Assembly (NCBI RefSeq): GCF_009908285.1
Contig: NZ_JAAARM010000008.1
Span: 179,423-243,422, forward strand
From: Pseudomonas sp. Fl4BN1
GTDB lineage: Bacteria; Pseudomonadota; Gammaproteobacteria; Pseudomonadales; Pseudomonadaceae
Reading direction: 5' to 3'
DNA length: 64,000 bases
In this document: piece after piece, positions 19,515 to 29,020 of the stretch
Numbering within the stretch: the first letter of the stretch is position 1
How the letters are laid out: each line of letters opens with the position of its first letter
Notes under the pieces: generated by a model
Databases searched by the model: none
The model's input: only the letters and a program-made list of their open reading frames with translations
Told to the model about the DNA's origin: nothing
Translations under genes and position numbers: made by a program

Positions 19515-20404
19515 GCCCTGGCGGCTTTGACCACTTCCTGCGGGTCGGCGTGCACCAGCACTTCGGCCTGCGGGTAGGCCTGATGGATCGCATCGGCAGC
19601 CTGATCGCTGATGCTGTGGGCCACCGACAGCGTCAGATCGCCGGGTAATTCCAGATGCAGCTGGACAAACCAGTGGCTGCCGGAAATCCGTGTGCGCAGG
19701 TCATGAGCGCCAAGCACCCCCGGCACACTGCACGCCAGCTCGAGCATGTGTTGGCTGACGTCCACTGGCAGCTCCTCGTCCATCAGCACCGAGAAACTCT
19801 CCCGGGCAATCTGGATGGCGCTCCAGAGGATATAGACGGCAATCCCCAGGCCGAACCAGGCATCCACTTGGTGCCAGCCGAAGGCGGCCAGCACCAGGGC
19901 CAGCAGAATGCTGCCGTTGAGCAGCATGTCGGAGCGGTAGTGCAGTGAGTCGGCCCGCACCGCATTGGAGCCGGTGATGCGGATCACCCGATGCTGCAGG
20001 GTCAGCAGCGCTGCCGTCAGTGCCAGCGACAGCACAATCACGCCGATGCTCAGCCATGGCGCCCCGACCGGTTCTGGATGGTTCAGGCGCTCGCTCGCCT
20101 GGAAGGCAATCAGGATTGCACTGCCGGCAATGAACAGGGCCTGGGCCATGCCCGCCAGGGATTCCGCCTTGCCGTGGCCATAACGGTGATCGTCATCGGC
20201 TGGGCGCAGGGCATAGTGCACCGCCAGCAGGTTGAGCAAGGAAGTGAAGCCGTCGAGCACCGAGTCAGTGAGCCCCGCCAACATGCTCACCGAGCCGCTG
20301 AGCCACCAGGCAATGGCCTTGGTCACAATCAGGATGCTCGCCACGGTGACTGAGGCACGAGTGGCCAGGCGCAATAGGCGAGCGTGTTCCGGGTTTCCGA
20401 TCAT
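19508..20404 (-). CDS. fieF: Cation diffusion facilitator (FieF/YiiP type)
   Basis: A 298-residue inner-membrane H+/divalent cation antiporter. Six membrane helices (about 15-215) carry the transport-site residues in GLTDSVLDGFTS and ADSLHYRSDMLLN (the D-x3-D and H-x3-D patterns of FieF). A cytosolic metal-binding domain follows (about 216-290). Substrates in the family are Fe2+/Zn2+. It is convergent with the preceding gene, with a 7-bp overlap of coding ends. Confidence 0.9.
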   Translation of the reverse strand: MIGNPEHARLLRLATRASVTVASILIVTKAIAWWLSGSVSMLAGLTDSVLDGFTSLLNLLAVHYALRPADDDHRYGHGKAESLAGMAQALFIAGSAILIAFQASERLNHPEPVGAPWLSIGVIVLSLALTAALLTLQHRVIRITGSNAVRADSLHYRSDMLLNGSILLALVLAAFGWHQVDAWFGLGIAVYILWSAIQIARESFSVLMDEELPVDVSQHMLELACSVPGVLGAHDLRTRISGSHWFVQLHLELPGDLTLSVAHSISDQAADAIHQAYPQAEVLVHADPQEVVKAARAQ

Positions 20405-20431
20405 CGACGGCGGTTTCCTTGAGCCGGGTTA

Positions 20432-20851
20432 TCAGGCTGCAGGTTGCAGACCATACAGCGCCAGTTGTTGCACGCTGCCTTTGTGTTGGATGAGGCGTGG
20501 GTCATCCAGTGGGAAGCTGCCTCCCAGTTCACGCTCAAGAATCACCTGCAGTTTGCGGTTGTCGACTTTACCGTCGGCGCCGATGGCCTGCTGGAGTTTC
20601 TCCGGAGCGATCTGCGCGGTCTTGCCCGGCTCCAGGTAGATCGCTCCGGTGGCGAAGTCGACGCCAAAGGCAATCAGCCCCGGAATCACATAGAACAGCA
20701 AGCCCACGGCATCCAGCACCACGATTAGTGGATCGATCTTGCCGTCGATCTGGCCACGCCGGTCGGGAAAGAAGATCGAACCGCAGGCGGTGAGTTGGGT
20801 CAGCAGAGCGGTCACCAGAACGCCGCCAATGACACGGTGGGGAATACGCAT
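20432..20851 (-). CDS. Small lipoprotein, YceK-like
   Basis: A 139-residue lipoprotein: signal peptide MRIPHRVIGGVLVTALLTQL with lipobox LTAC (modified Cys near residue 22), then a hydrophobic segment (LIVVLDAVGLLFYVIPGLIAFG). The C-terminal part is helical. The chosen ATG has CCAGGAGAT upstream; the longer frame has no support. Its function is unknown. It is divergent from hrpB and would be a client of Lnt. Confidence 0.82.
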   Translation of the reverse strand: MRIPHRVIGGVLVTALLTQLTACGSIFFPDRRGQIDGKIDPLIVVLDAVGLLFYVIPGLIAFGVDFATGAIYLEPGKTAQIAPEKLQQAIGADGKVDNRKLQVILERELGGSFPLDDPRLIQHKGSVQQLALYGLQPAA

Positions 20852-20981
20852 GGATATCTCCTGGTAAGTACGAAAGCATAAAGGAATGGAGCGGGGTGTT
20901 GAGTCTTGTCGGTCAGCACTCAGACCATGATTAACCCCAGGCAGTTCGCCGTTATACTCGCGCCTCTGTTTTGGAGCCAGC

Positions 20982-23504
20982 ATGAATTCTTTGCCAATTG
21001 ATGAAGTTTTGCCTGCACTGCGTGCCGCCCTGGCGGCACGCCACGAAGTGGTGCTCGAAGCCCCGCCCGGTGCCGGCAAGACCACCCGCGTGCCTCTGGC
21101 GCTTCTGGATCAGGACTGGCTGGCCGGGCAGACCATTCTCATGCTCGAGCCTAGACGCTTGGCTGCACGCGCGGCAGCTGAACGCATGGCGGCGGAACTT
21201 GGCGAACGTGTTGGTGAGACGGTGGGCTACCGTATTCGGCTCGAAAGCAAGGTTGGACCAAGTACGCGGATTGAGGTGGTCACTGAAGGTATTCTGGCCA
21301 GGCGGCTACAGGATGATCCTTCGCTGGATGGCGTTGGACTGGTTATTTTCGATGAGTTTCACCTGCGGAACATGGACGCTGATCTGGCCTTGGCGCTTGC
21401 TCTCAATGGTCGAGAGCTGTTTCGTGATGATTTGCCCATGAAGGTCCTGTTGATGTCCGCTACCTTGGAAGGCGAGCGGCTTTCTCGATTGCTGGACGAT
21501 GCGCCCATCGTGACAAGTGCAGGGCGGATGTATCCAGTGACAACGATCTGGGGCAAGCCGTATCAACAGGGTGATTTCATCGAGCCTCGCGTTGTCGCGA
21601 CCTGTCTAGAAGCATTGGATGATCAACGCGGAAGTCTCTTGGTCTTCCTGCCCGGCCAAGCGGAGATTCGTCGCGTTCATCAGGGGCTACAAGAACATTT
21701 GCAACAACGCCAGGACATCCTGCTTTGTCCATTGCACGGCGAACTCGACCTGAGTGCACAACGCGCGGCGATCGATCCTGCACCTCCTGGAAAGCGCAAG
21801 GTGGTGCTGGCCACCAACATCGCGGAAACCAGTATCACCATAAACGGCGTGTGTGTGGTGATCGATGCAGGCCTTGAGCGAGTACCTCGCTTTGACCCTC
21901 GTAGCGGTATGACTAGGCTCGACACTCAGCGCATCTCAAAAGCCAGTGCCACTCAGCGTGCAGGTCGAGCAGGGCGCCTGGAGCCTGGTGTCTGCTATCG
22001 ATTGTGGTCTGAAGCTCAGCATGAACAACTGGCTGGCTTCAACAGTCCGGAGATTCAGCAGGCCGACCTTGCGGGTTTGGCGCTTCAGCTCGCGCGTTGG
22101 GGCGTCCAGCCGAGTCAACTGAAGTGGCTCGACGTACCACCTCCTGCTGCTTTTTCTCAAGCGTGTGATCTGTTGCGTCGACTCGGCGCTCTGCAGCCAA
22201 ACGATCAACTGACCCCGCACGGACAGGCCATGGCGGGATTGCCCGCCCATCCTCGGATTGCTCATCTACTCCTGCGCGGTCATGCGCTGGGCTTGGCAAA
22301 TCTTGCCAGCGACATTGCTGCATTGCTGGGAGAGCGAGACATTCAGCGCGGAGCAGGGGCTGACCTGCACAGCCGATTGGCGATCTTGTCCGGTGAGCAG
22401 CGTGCACAGCGCGGTGAGCAAGGTGCCGCACAGCGGTCACGCCAGCTCGCCAGGCAGTATCGTTCCTTTCTGCGTGGAACGGCTACGGATGCAGTGCTGG
22501 ATGGCGATCATCCCAAGTGGGTGGGGTGCTTGCTGGCATTGGCCTATCCCGACCGTGTTGCACAGCGCCGCCAGGCGGGTGGTTCGGGTTACCGACTCGC
22601 CAATGGCCGGGCTGCGCTGTTCACTGAGCCGGACGTGCTCATGAAGCATGACTGGCTGGTGATCGCTGATCTGGGAAGTCGTCAGGGACAGCGTGAAGAG
22701 CGTATCTATCTGGCGGCAGAGCTTGATCCAGGTTTGTTCAACACTGTTCTGCGTGAGCAGGTGAGTCAGGTGGATGAGCTTGATTGGGATGAGCGCGAGG
22801 GAGTGCTTCGAGCTGAGCGACAGCTCAAGGTAGGAGAGCTTGTACTCTCGACATCACCTTTGTCTGACCTCGATGACGAAAGCCGTGCCCGTGCGTTGGT
22901 GAGTTACGTGCGCCGTAAAGGGCTGGAGCTCTTGCCCTGGACCCCGGAGTTGCGCCAGTGGCAGGCGCGCGTGGAGCTTCTGCGAAGGCTGGATCTTGAT
23001 AGCGTCGCAGAGAGTGAATGGCCTGACCTCAGTGATCAGATGCTTAGGGCGACACTAGAGGACTGGCTTGCTCCTTACGTGGCGAATGTCACCCGCCTGA
23101 GCCATTTCGGACAACTTGATTTGCCTGCGATTCTGCGCAACCTCCTGCCTTGGCCGCTTCCACAGCAACTGGATTTGCAAGCGCCGCAGACCATCGCCGT
23201 GCCTTCCGGCTCGAACATCCGAATCGATTACAGTGAACAGCCACCCGTGTTGGCCGTCAGGTTGCAGGAGTTGTTCGGTCTGTCCGATACCCCGCGTATT
23301 GCCAGTGGCAAGCAAGTGCTCAAGCTTCACTTGCTGTCACCGGCTCGTCGGCCGGTACAGGTTACCCAGGATTTAGCCAATTTTTGGCGTACGACCTATA
23401 GCGACGTGAAGAAAGACCTTAAAGGGAGATACCCCAAGCATTACTGGCCTGATGATCCCTTGGTGGCGCAGGCGACTGCTCGAGTGAAACCCAGGGGCAC
23501 CTGA
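20982..23504 (+). CDS. hrpB: ATP-dependent helicase HrpB
   Basis: An 840-residue DEAH/RHA-type helicase. Walker A is APPGAGKTTRVP, motif II is IFDEFHLRN (DEFH in HrpB), SAT is MSATLEG, and motif VI is SATQRAGRAGRLEPG. HrpB_C lies in the last ~130 residues. The E. coli role is unclear; it is linked to mRNA processing in related bacteria. GGAG stands 6 nt before the ATG. From about codon 60 onward base use is visibly lower in GC and codon choice is less biased than in the flanking core genes. Confidence 0.95.
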   Translation: MNSLPIDEVLPALRAALAARHEVVLEAPPGAGKTTRVPLALLDQDWLAGQTILMLEPRRLAARAAAERMAAELGERVGETVGYRIRLESKVGPSTRIEVVTEGILARRLQDDPSLDGVGLVIFDEFHLRNMDADLALALALNGRELFRDDLPMKVLLMSATLEGERLSRLLDDAPIVTSAGRMYPVTTIWGKPYQQGDFIEPRVVATCLEALDDQRGSLLVFLPGQAEIRRVHQGLQEHLQQRQDILLCPLHGELDLSAQRAAIDPAPPGKRKVVLATNIAETSITINGVCVVIDAGLERVPRFDPRSGMTRLDTQRISKASATQRAGRAGRLEPGVCYRLWSEAQHEQLAGFNSPEIQQADLAGLALQLARWGVQPSQLKWLDVPPPAAFSQACDLLRRLGALQPNDQLTPHGQAMAGLPAHPRIAHLLLRGHALGLANLASDIAALLGERDIQRGAGADLHSRLAILSGEQRAQRGEQGAAQRSRQLARQYRSFLRGTATDAVLDGDHPKWVGCLLALAYPDRVAQRRQAGGSGYRLANGRAALFTEPDVLMKHDWLVIADLGSRQGQREERIYLAAELDPGLFNTVLREQVSQVDELDWDEREGVLRAERQLKVGELVLSTSPLSDLDDESRARALVSYVRRKGLELLPWTPELRQWQARVELLRRLDLDSVAESEWPDLSDQMLRATLEDWLAPYVANVTRLSHFGQLDLPAILRNLLPWPLPQQLDLQAPQTIAVPSGSNIRIDYSEQPPVLAVRLQELFGLSDTPRIASGKQVLKLHLLSPARRPVQVTQDLANFWRTTYSDVKKDLKGRYPKHYWPDDPLVAQATARVKPRGT

Positions 23505-23546
23505 CCTGAACCTTTAATCGCTATTCAGAGCCTGATCGACTTGACG

Positions 23547-23589
23547 CGCGCAACGCCGAAGTCGAATTGCGAACTACAGGCGTTGCGCG
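23547..23589. repeat. Inverted repeat between convergent genes
   Basis: Perfect 11-bp arms CGCGCAACGCC and GGCGTTGCGCG are separated by 21 nt, placed between the 3' ends of hrpB and the lipoprotein hydrolase gene. No U-tract is present; a role in transcript ending is possible. Confidence 0.6.
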
Positions 23590-23593
23590 GTGG

Positions 23594-24436
23594 TTAGTCT
23601 GCGACATGTTTCTGCCAAAGTTCCGCCCAGTTCTGTGCCCAGCAGCAGTGGTGGTCATAGCCAGGTATCACCCTGACGATAGCGCGGCTCCCCGCTGGAT
23701 AGCTCGCGATGAACCCTTTGGCCAAATCCGCAGGCATTACCGAGTCAGCGTCACCTACCAGGTGCACCTGCCTTAGATTGGCCAGGGATGGGCGGAGATT
23801 GGCCGGGTTGAGTGAGTCCTTTAGCGGCGTGACCATGTGGCGGCGCGTCCAGGAAGCGTGGTCGAGATTGCCGGCTACCGTAACGACTAGCTCCACGTCA
23901 CTCCGTCGCGCCGCCAGCAGCAGAGCCAGAGTTCCACCGCCGGAATAGCCGACCAGGATCAGGCGCTGTGCGCCCGCTCGCGCCTTCAACTGGTCAGCGG
24001 CCTGGTCCAGGCTCAGCACCACGTCTTCAGCAAACCGCGCTCCAGTCCAGTAACGCTTCTGGCAGGGCGGTCGCGTGGCCCCCAGATATTGGCAGGGACG
24101 ACCCAGGTAGGCGGCATTGCCTGTTGGCTGTGTCATTGCCAGCTTGAGAGCTAAAGGATCTAACGGGGTCGGGTCAGGGGAAGGCTGTCGGGAGTTGATC
24201 CACGCAAAACCGTCGCCCTCAAGGTAGAGCGTGAGTACAGGGTTTACCGTGTAGGTCGGTGGTCCATAGGATTGCAGCTGGAAAGCTCCGGCGTTCAATT
24301 TCAGACCCTGCCAGTGATGCGCCCGTGCCAAGGCGTCGACCTGCTCTCGACGCTCATTCGGCGATGGAAACACGGCGCAGGCTGCGAGGCACGTTGTGAT
24401 GGACAGCGGTAATAGGTATTTGAGTCGCAGGTGCAT
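23594..24436 (-). CDS. Alpha/beta-hydrolase lipoprotein
   Basis: A 280-residue protein with a lipoprotein signal peptide (LKYLLPLSITTCLAAC, lipobox TCLAAC). The hydrolase core has nucleophile elbow GYSGGG (Ser near residue 162), Asp in GDADSVMPADL and His in PGYDHHCCW, so a complete Ser-Asp-His triad is visible. The substrate is unknown. The start MHLRLKYLL is chosen for the signal peptide. Confidence 0.82.
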   Translation of the reverse strand: MHLRLKYLLPLSITTCLAACAVFPSPNERREQVDALARAHHWQGLKLNAGAFQLQSYGPPTYTVNPVLTLYLEGDGFAWINSRQPSPDPTPLDPLALKLAMTQPTGNAAYLGRPCQYLGATRPPCQKRYWTGARFAEDVVLSLDQAADQLKARAGAQRLILVGYSGGGTLALLLAARRSDVELVVTVAGNLDHASWTRRHMVTPLKDSLNPANLRPSLANLRQVHLVGDADSVMPADLAKGFIASYPAGSRAIVRVIPGYDHHCCWAQNWAELWQKHVAD

Positions 24437-24465
24437 TGGAACTCCTCGAACTTGCCGTCGCTGCC

Positions 24466-24600
24466 TCAAGGGATGCTGCCCGCACTGCAGTTGAAATCGA
24501 GTGTGAAGGTATAGTCCAGCGCTGCTCGGATGCTTTGACTGGGGGCGGATTGCACCGTCCCCGTCAACGTTCGCTTTCCCACCAGATGAACTTCGAGCAC
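24466..24600 (-). pseudogene. Possible 3' gene remnant
   Basis: Between the autotransporter terminator and the hydrolase gene, one minus-strand frame reads VLEVHLVGKRTLTGTVQSAP and ends DYTFTLDFNCSAGSIP-stop. It has strand-like alternation and ordinary codon use, but no good start codon or RBS. It may be the 3' end of a lost gene; no family was recognised and chance coding is possible. Confidence 0.25.
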
Positions 24601-24617
24601 ATCCGGTGCGTGTTGCC

Positions 24618-24657
24618 AGAGAAAAAGGCCACTGCGTGGGGTGTGGCCTCTTTCTCT
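24618..24657 (-). terminator. Terminator of the autotransporter gene
   Basis: Fifteen-base arms (AGAGAAAAAGGCCAC and GTGGCCTCTTTCTCT, one mismatch) flank a 10-nt loop. Read on the minus strand, the 3' arm ends GTGGCCTTTTTCTCT. It lies 14 bp past the autotransporter stop. Confidence 0.8.
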
Positions 24658-24670
24658 GCGCTTGAGCGAA

Positions 24671-27550
24671 TCAGAGGGCCCATCGGGCCTTGATCGAAGC
24701 GCCCTGGTTGGTGAAGCCGCTACGCGCCTCGGCATCATAGCGCAGGCTGACTTCGGTGCCGTTGTCCAGGGTGTGAGTCAGGCCCAGACCGGTGCGGGCC
24801 AGCCAAGGTTCAATGTCCATGCCCTTGGTGTGGAAGGCCGCACCTGGAGCCCCGGCGTAGGCCGAGGTGATGGAACTACCTGCGTCGATCACATCGTAAC
24901 CGGCGCCCAGGTTGGCGTTGAGTACGGTGGCATCGCTGAGTAAATAGTTGAACTTGCCGTCGACGCCAAGCAGCAGTTCTTCGCTGTCGTTGCTGTCGAC
25001 GTTCAGGTTCAGCGCGCCGGCACCCTTTTCACGGTATGCCTCGGTGCCGATCCAGGTGTAGTCGGCGCGTGCCGAAGGTACAAAGCTCAGCTGTTCTGAG
25101 AGGCGAAGGGTACGACCAATGCCAAGTCCGGCGTGGACGTTATAGCCGTTGTAGTCTGCTGTGGCGGTGGCGTCCGCGAACGGCATGTGGCGCTTGCCCT
25201 CGGAGCGGTTCTGGCCGCCATCGAGCTGGAAGTTCAACTCGGTTTCGGGCGTCAGGGCGTAGCTGGCGTAACCGATCAACTGGTAAGTATCGATCTTCGC
25301 GTCTTGGGGGGCGACGTGCGAGTGGTTGTCCAGGTCGGTCCGACCATAGGCGAAGGCCAAGCCTAGGCGCGCGAACTCGGATACGGCGGCATCGGCGCCG
25401 ATGGCCATTCCCTGGGTGCTGGCGCTGTAACCGGAGATACCACTGCGCTCGTCCTGTTCGGCCCAGGAGCCGAAAGGCTTGATCCACAGATTGTTCTCGG
25501 CCTGTACCGCGTCGCCGGAGGAGAGGCCGCTGTTACTTTCCTGACGTGCCTGGACCACGCGGTTGATGCTGGCCAAGGTACCCCGGGTGGCATTGTTGGC
25601 GTTTCCGGCGACGGTGGGCAGGGTTTGAGTGACGGCGTCGGAGACGTCCCGTGCGTTGGTCAGGCCGACGAAGTGCTTGGCCAGTTCGCCAGTGGGATTG
25701 CTGGTGAAGGCGTGGTCAAGCACCTGGGCGGCACCGACTGCCGGGCTGTTACCCCGGTTACGGACGATTTCTTCCACAAGTCCGGTGCGGTTTGCTCCGC
25801 TCGGGTCACTTGTGCCTCCTGCGGCGACCAGGGTCAAGTCGACAGTGTTGGCGTCTTTGACAGCGCCGAAGTTGAACAACAGGGAGTTATCGGTGACGGA
25901 GAAGGTGCCATCGCTGACCAGTGTTCCGGCGCTGAGGACGTCCTGCAGGGTCTTGGCACTGAAGCTGTAGCCAGGGTTGCTAACATCGACCGCAATTCTG
26001 GCGTTGCTGGGCAGGGTCGCGATGCCATCCACCACCAGCCTGCCATAGGTTTTTTCGTTGGCTACACCAATTTTCAGGGTGCCGTCGGAGGTCTGGGTAT
26101 AGGCGCCATGTACGGTACCGGTCACGCCGCTGGCGAGGGCGAGAGTGCCATTGTTTTGCAAGCCATTGCTGACGTAAATACCCTCAGCCATTCCGCTCGT
26201 GGATGTGCTGGCACCCAGGTTGAAGGTGGCTCCCTTTTCCACCGTGAATCTCTGCACCTCGAAGGCATTGTGGTTACTGAACACCGCGCCGGACTTGATC
26301 GTGACATCGGTCCCCTTGGCCTGCACATCGCCCAGGAAGGCGGCGGTGTCGATACCCTCAATGTCAATATTGCTCAGGGTGGTAGCCTTTTCGGACCCGA
26401 CGTAGACCGCGTAGACACTGCCTTCAATGCGACCGCTGTTGGTGAGCGAGCCAACGCTGGAGCCGCTGTTGATCAGCAAGCCGGAATAGTCGCCGTTAAT
26501 GGTGGCGCCTGACTCGTTGGTGATGCTGTTTGTGGTGCTGCTTTCAAGGCGCAGACCCGTCACTAGACCTTGAATGGTTCCTGTGTTGCGGATGCTGTCG
26601 ACATGGCTTTTATCAAGGGAAACACTCGCAGTCGCGCCACGGCTATTAAGCAATCCCTGGTTGTCCAGAGTGCCGGTAATGGTGCTGCCTGTAAGCCGGA
26701 TCGCGCCTTCTCCGCCATCGATCACGGCATTCTTGGCATTGACCAGACTGCCGCCAATAGTGAAGCCGTTAAGCTCGATCGCGGATTGGTTGCCATCGCC
26801 AAGGTTGGTAATGCGCCCATTGTTGAGCAGGTCATGACCGATGCCACTCGAATTGCCATAGATCGCCGCGTAGCCGCCATTGCTGCTGATTTCTCCGTCG
26901 TTGACCAAGCTGTCGAGGATCAAGGCGTTATTAATCAGGTATATGGCGTTGCCAGAATTGGCGTTGGAAATGCTGCCTGTCGCCTGATTGTGGAGGAAGC
27001 CTATGGACGCATTATCGATCGATACGCCTGCCCCCTTGATGTTGTAGCTGACGATTTGGCCTGCGTTAATCAACGACCTCAGACGGTAGCCATTGGAGAG
27101 GGCTATGCCGTTTTTTCCACCTTGGATTGTCGAGTCCTGCTGGTTTACGATTTTGTAGCCAGTGCTATTACCCGTCAGGTTGATGCCGGAACCGATTCCG
27201 TTACCCAATACCGTGCCGTTATTGGTGATGACGTTGAAGCCGTTGGGAGCGGTGATGGCATCACCACCGATTTTCATCAGTGTGGCATTGACCTCAACAC
27301 TACCTTGTCCGGATGAGTGGAGTTTGCAGCTGTCGTTCCCGGAGCCATTGTCGGAAATCTCCACTTCCATGGTTGTGCAACGCTCTTGAGCCAGCACCAT
27401 GCCTGAGTTCGCCAAGGCCAAACAGCTGGTGCCTGCTGCGATCAGAAGCAGGCGTGCGCTACTGTGGTTACCGTGTGCGCTGGCGAGCTTATCCGCGACC
27501 ACAAACGCTTGGCGGGTGTGACTCCAGATAATGCGAAATGCACGGTTCAT
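24671..27550 (-). CDS. Type Va autotransporter (ESPR signal peptide)
   Basis: A 959-residue secreted/outer-membrane protein. The N-terminus MNRAFRIIWSHTRQAFVVAD is an extended signal peptide region, followed by a hydrophobic core and cleavage near residue 54. The passenger (about 55-680) is a beta-helix type built of degenerate repeats with the pattern NxGxI/NxGx-G (NNGTVLGNGI, NQGLLNSRGA, NSGRIEGSVY). A C-terminal barrel of about 270 residues begins near NNLWIKPFGSWAEQ. The very C-terminus is KARWAL, not the common aromatic last residue. No protease or adhesin domain is recognisable in the passenger. A good RBS (GAGGAG) precedes the ATG. Confidence 0.9.
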   Translation of the reverse strand: MNRAFRIIWSHTRQAFVVADKLASAHGNHSSARLLLIAAGTSCLALANSGMVLAQERCTTMEVEISDNGSGNDSCKLHSSGQGSVEVNATLMKIGGDAITAPNGFNVITNNGTVLGNGIGSGINLTGNSTGYKIVNQQDSTIQGGKNGIALSNGYRLRSLINAGQIVSYNIKGAGVSIDNASIGFLHNQATGSISNANSGNAIYLINNALILDSLVNDGEISSNGGYAAIYGNSSGIGHDLLNNGRITNLGDGNQSAIELNGFTIGGSLVNAKNAVIDGGEGAIRLTGSTITGTLDNQGLLNSRGATASVSLDKSHVDSIRNTGTIQGLVTGLRLESSTTNSITNESGATINGDYSGLLINSGSSVGSLTNSGRIEGSVYAVYVGSEKATTLSNIDIEGIDTAAFLGDVQAKGTDVTIKSGAVFSNHNAFEVQRFTVEKGATFNLGASTSTSGMAEGIYVSNGLQNNGTLALASGVTGTVHGAYTQTSDGTLKIGVANEKTYGRLVVDGIATLPSNARIAVDVSNPGYSFSAKTLQDVLSAGTLVSDGTFSVTDNSLLFNFGAVKDANTVDLTLVAAGGTSDPSGANRTGLVEEIVRNRGNSPAVGAAQVLDHAFTSNPTGELAKHFVGLTNARDVSDAVTQTLPTVAGNANNATRGTLASINRVVQARQESNSGLSSGDAVQAENNLWIKPFGSWAEQDERSGISGYSASTQGMAIGADAAVSEFARLGLAFAYGRTDLDNHSHVAPQDAKIDTYQLIGYASYALTPETELNFQLDGGQNRSEGKRHMPFADATATADYNGYNVHAGLGIGRTLRLSEQLSFVPSARADYTWIGTEAYREKGAGALNLNVDSNDSEELLLGVDGKFNYLLSDATVLNANLGAGYDVIDAGSSITSAYAGAPGAAFHTKGMDIEPWLARTGLGLTHTLDNGTEVSLRYDAEARSGFTNQGASIKARWAL

Positions 27551-27855
27551 ACTGCTCCTCGATGTGGCTTCGCAGCCGTGTGAGAAATGACCGCGGGAAT
27601 CTAATCGATAGGGCAGGGTTTAAAACTGAGCAAATCTGAGCACTGCCCGAGCGGGCACGAGCGAGGGGGCGCTCTGCAGTAGCGCTCGTGATAGCGCATT
27701 GGGATTCAACCAGGCAGCGTCATTGCGCTACTCGACCATCTTTGTTGCAGGCCGAGCATGCTTGTCGTCCTGTTATTCGTGCAGGGGCATTGGTGTACTT
27801 CTCCCCCTTTTCGTGGGTAATGGTTCATTGGATCTGCTGGCGGGCTCGGCAGCCG
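27551..27855. other. Intergenic region upstream of the autotransporter
   Basis: 305 bp of lower-GC sequence between the endonuclease-like gene and the autotransporter (same strand). It should hold the autotransporter promoter on the minus strand; no operator, RNA or repeat was recognised. Confidence 0.5.
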
Positions 27856-28932
27856 CTACAGGGCCGGTAGCAGGAAGCGCGCGAGCACCGGCAAGTGGTC
27901 GGAGATGCGCAAGGTGTCGTCCTGGCGCACCCGGGATTCAACCCGCTTCACGAGTGGGCTGTAGAACAGGTAGTCCACCGTGCGGTCCGGGCCGTCAAGG
28001 CTTGGGTCGTTGGGGTAGTGGGTCAGCCAGCGCGCGCGGTCGACGCCACTGGCCTGGGTGTTGCTGGGGATCATCGGGTACTTGTCCCACAGCAGATGCA
28101 GCGGGCTGTCGGCGCTGTAGGGCGCGCGATGTACTTCGCTCAGACGCTGATACTGGCCCAGGGGCAGCAGGTTGAAATCGCCGCCAATCACCCAGGGCGT
28201 GCCGCGGCTCTCCAGTTTGTCCAGCACCTTGATGATGGCCGCAACTTGTTTCTGTTGGGTGTCTTCGACCTTGCGCGCGCGCTCCAGGTGGGTGTTCACC
28301 ACCACCAGTTGGCCGCCATCGCTCAACGGCAAGTAACTCAGCAACAAGGCGTCCTTGGGCTGGAACTGACGGCTGATGAGGTGGCCCGGAGTCACAGGCA
28401 GTTGCAGGCGCTCGGCGTGTTCGATGCGGTAGCGGCTGAGGGTCGCCAGTTGCCGGCCGACGCTGCCAAAAATGTGCGGGGAGGGGACGAAGTCGGCTTT
28501 CCAGTCATAAGCCTGGGTGCTGCAGGGGTAGAGATCGGCGAGACGTTCCTGCAGGAGCTTGAACTGATCCTGGTAGGCGCTGGCCTTGGCGCCGTTGTCG
28601 ACTTCCTGCAGCAGGACCAGGTCCGGCTGTTCGTCACGGATCACCCGGGCCACTTCGTCGAGGCTGAAGGCCATGTCTTCGAGGGTCGGACGTTCATCCT
28701 CACCCTGGAGCTGGTCGTTCCAGAACACGTAGCGCTTGCCCGCCAGGTATTGCAGGTTCCAGGTCAGCACTTTCAGCGCCTGCCCGGGTACCAGGGGCGC
28801 GGCCTTGGCGCTGCAACTGACGGTCAGGCTTTCCTTGGCTTCCGGGCGCCAGGTCAGGCTGTAGATCAGGCCGCTCAGCAGTGCACCGATCAGCAGCAGG
28901 CTCAGCAGGGTAACGCGAAGTAGACGGATCAT
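27856..28932 (-). CDS. Endonuclease/exonuclease/phosphatase family protein, membrane-anchored
   Basis: A 358-residue EEP-fold hydrolase with an N-terminal membrane helix (LLRVTLLSLLLIGALLSGLI). Catalytic landmarks are LTWNLQYL, LLQEVDN, VVNTHLE, WVIGGDFNLLP (D, N) and the terminal ISDHLPV (D-H). Relatives act on DNA, phosphoinositides or sphingomyelin; this subgroup in Pseudomonas has no assigned substrate. The catalytic domain probably faces the periplasm. Confidence 0.85.
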   Translation of the reverse strand: MIRLLRVTLLSLLLIGALLSGLIYSLTWRPEAKESLTVSCSAKAAPLVPGQALKVLTWNLQYLAGKRYVFWNDQLQGEDERPTLEDMAFSLDEVARVIRDEQPDLVLLQEVDNGAKASAYQDQFKLLQERLADLYPCSTQAYDWKADFVPSPHIFGSVGRQLATLSRYRIEHAERLQLPVTPGHLISRQFQPKDALLLSYLPLSDGGQLVVVNTHLERARKVEDTQQKQVAAIIKVLDKLESRGTPWVIGGDFNLLPLGQYQRLSEVHRAPYSADSPLHLLWDKYPMIPSNTQASGVDRARWLTHYPNDPSLDGPDRTVDYLFYSPLVKRVESRVRQDDTLRISDHLPVLARFLLPAL

Positions 28933-29020
28933 CGGCTCGGCTTATGGCGTTGCAGGATTGCACCGGAGCATAACCGAGAGCGCGGCCGTCACCCAAGGGG
29001 CAGAGCGGCCGCAGGCTGAG

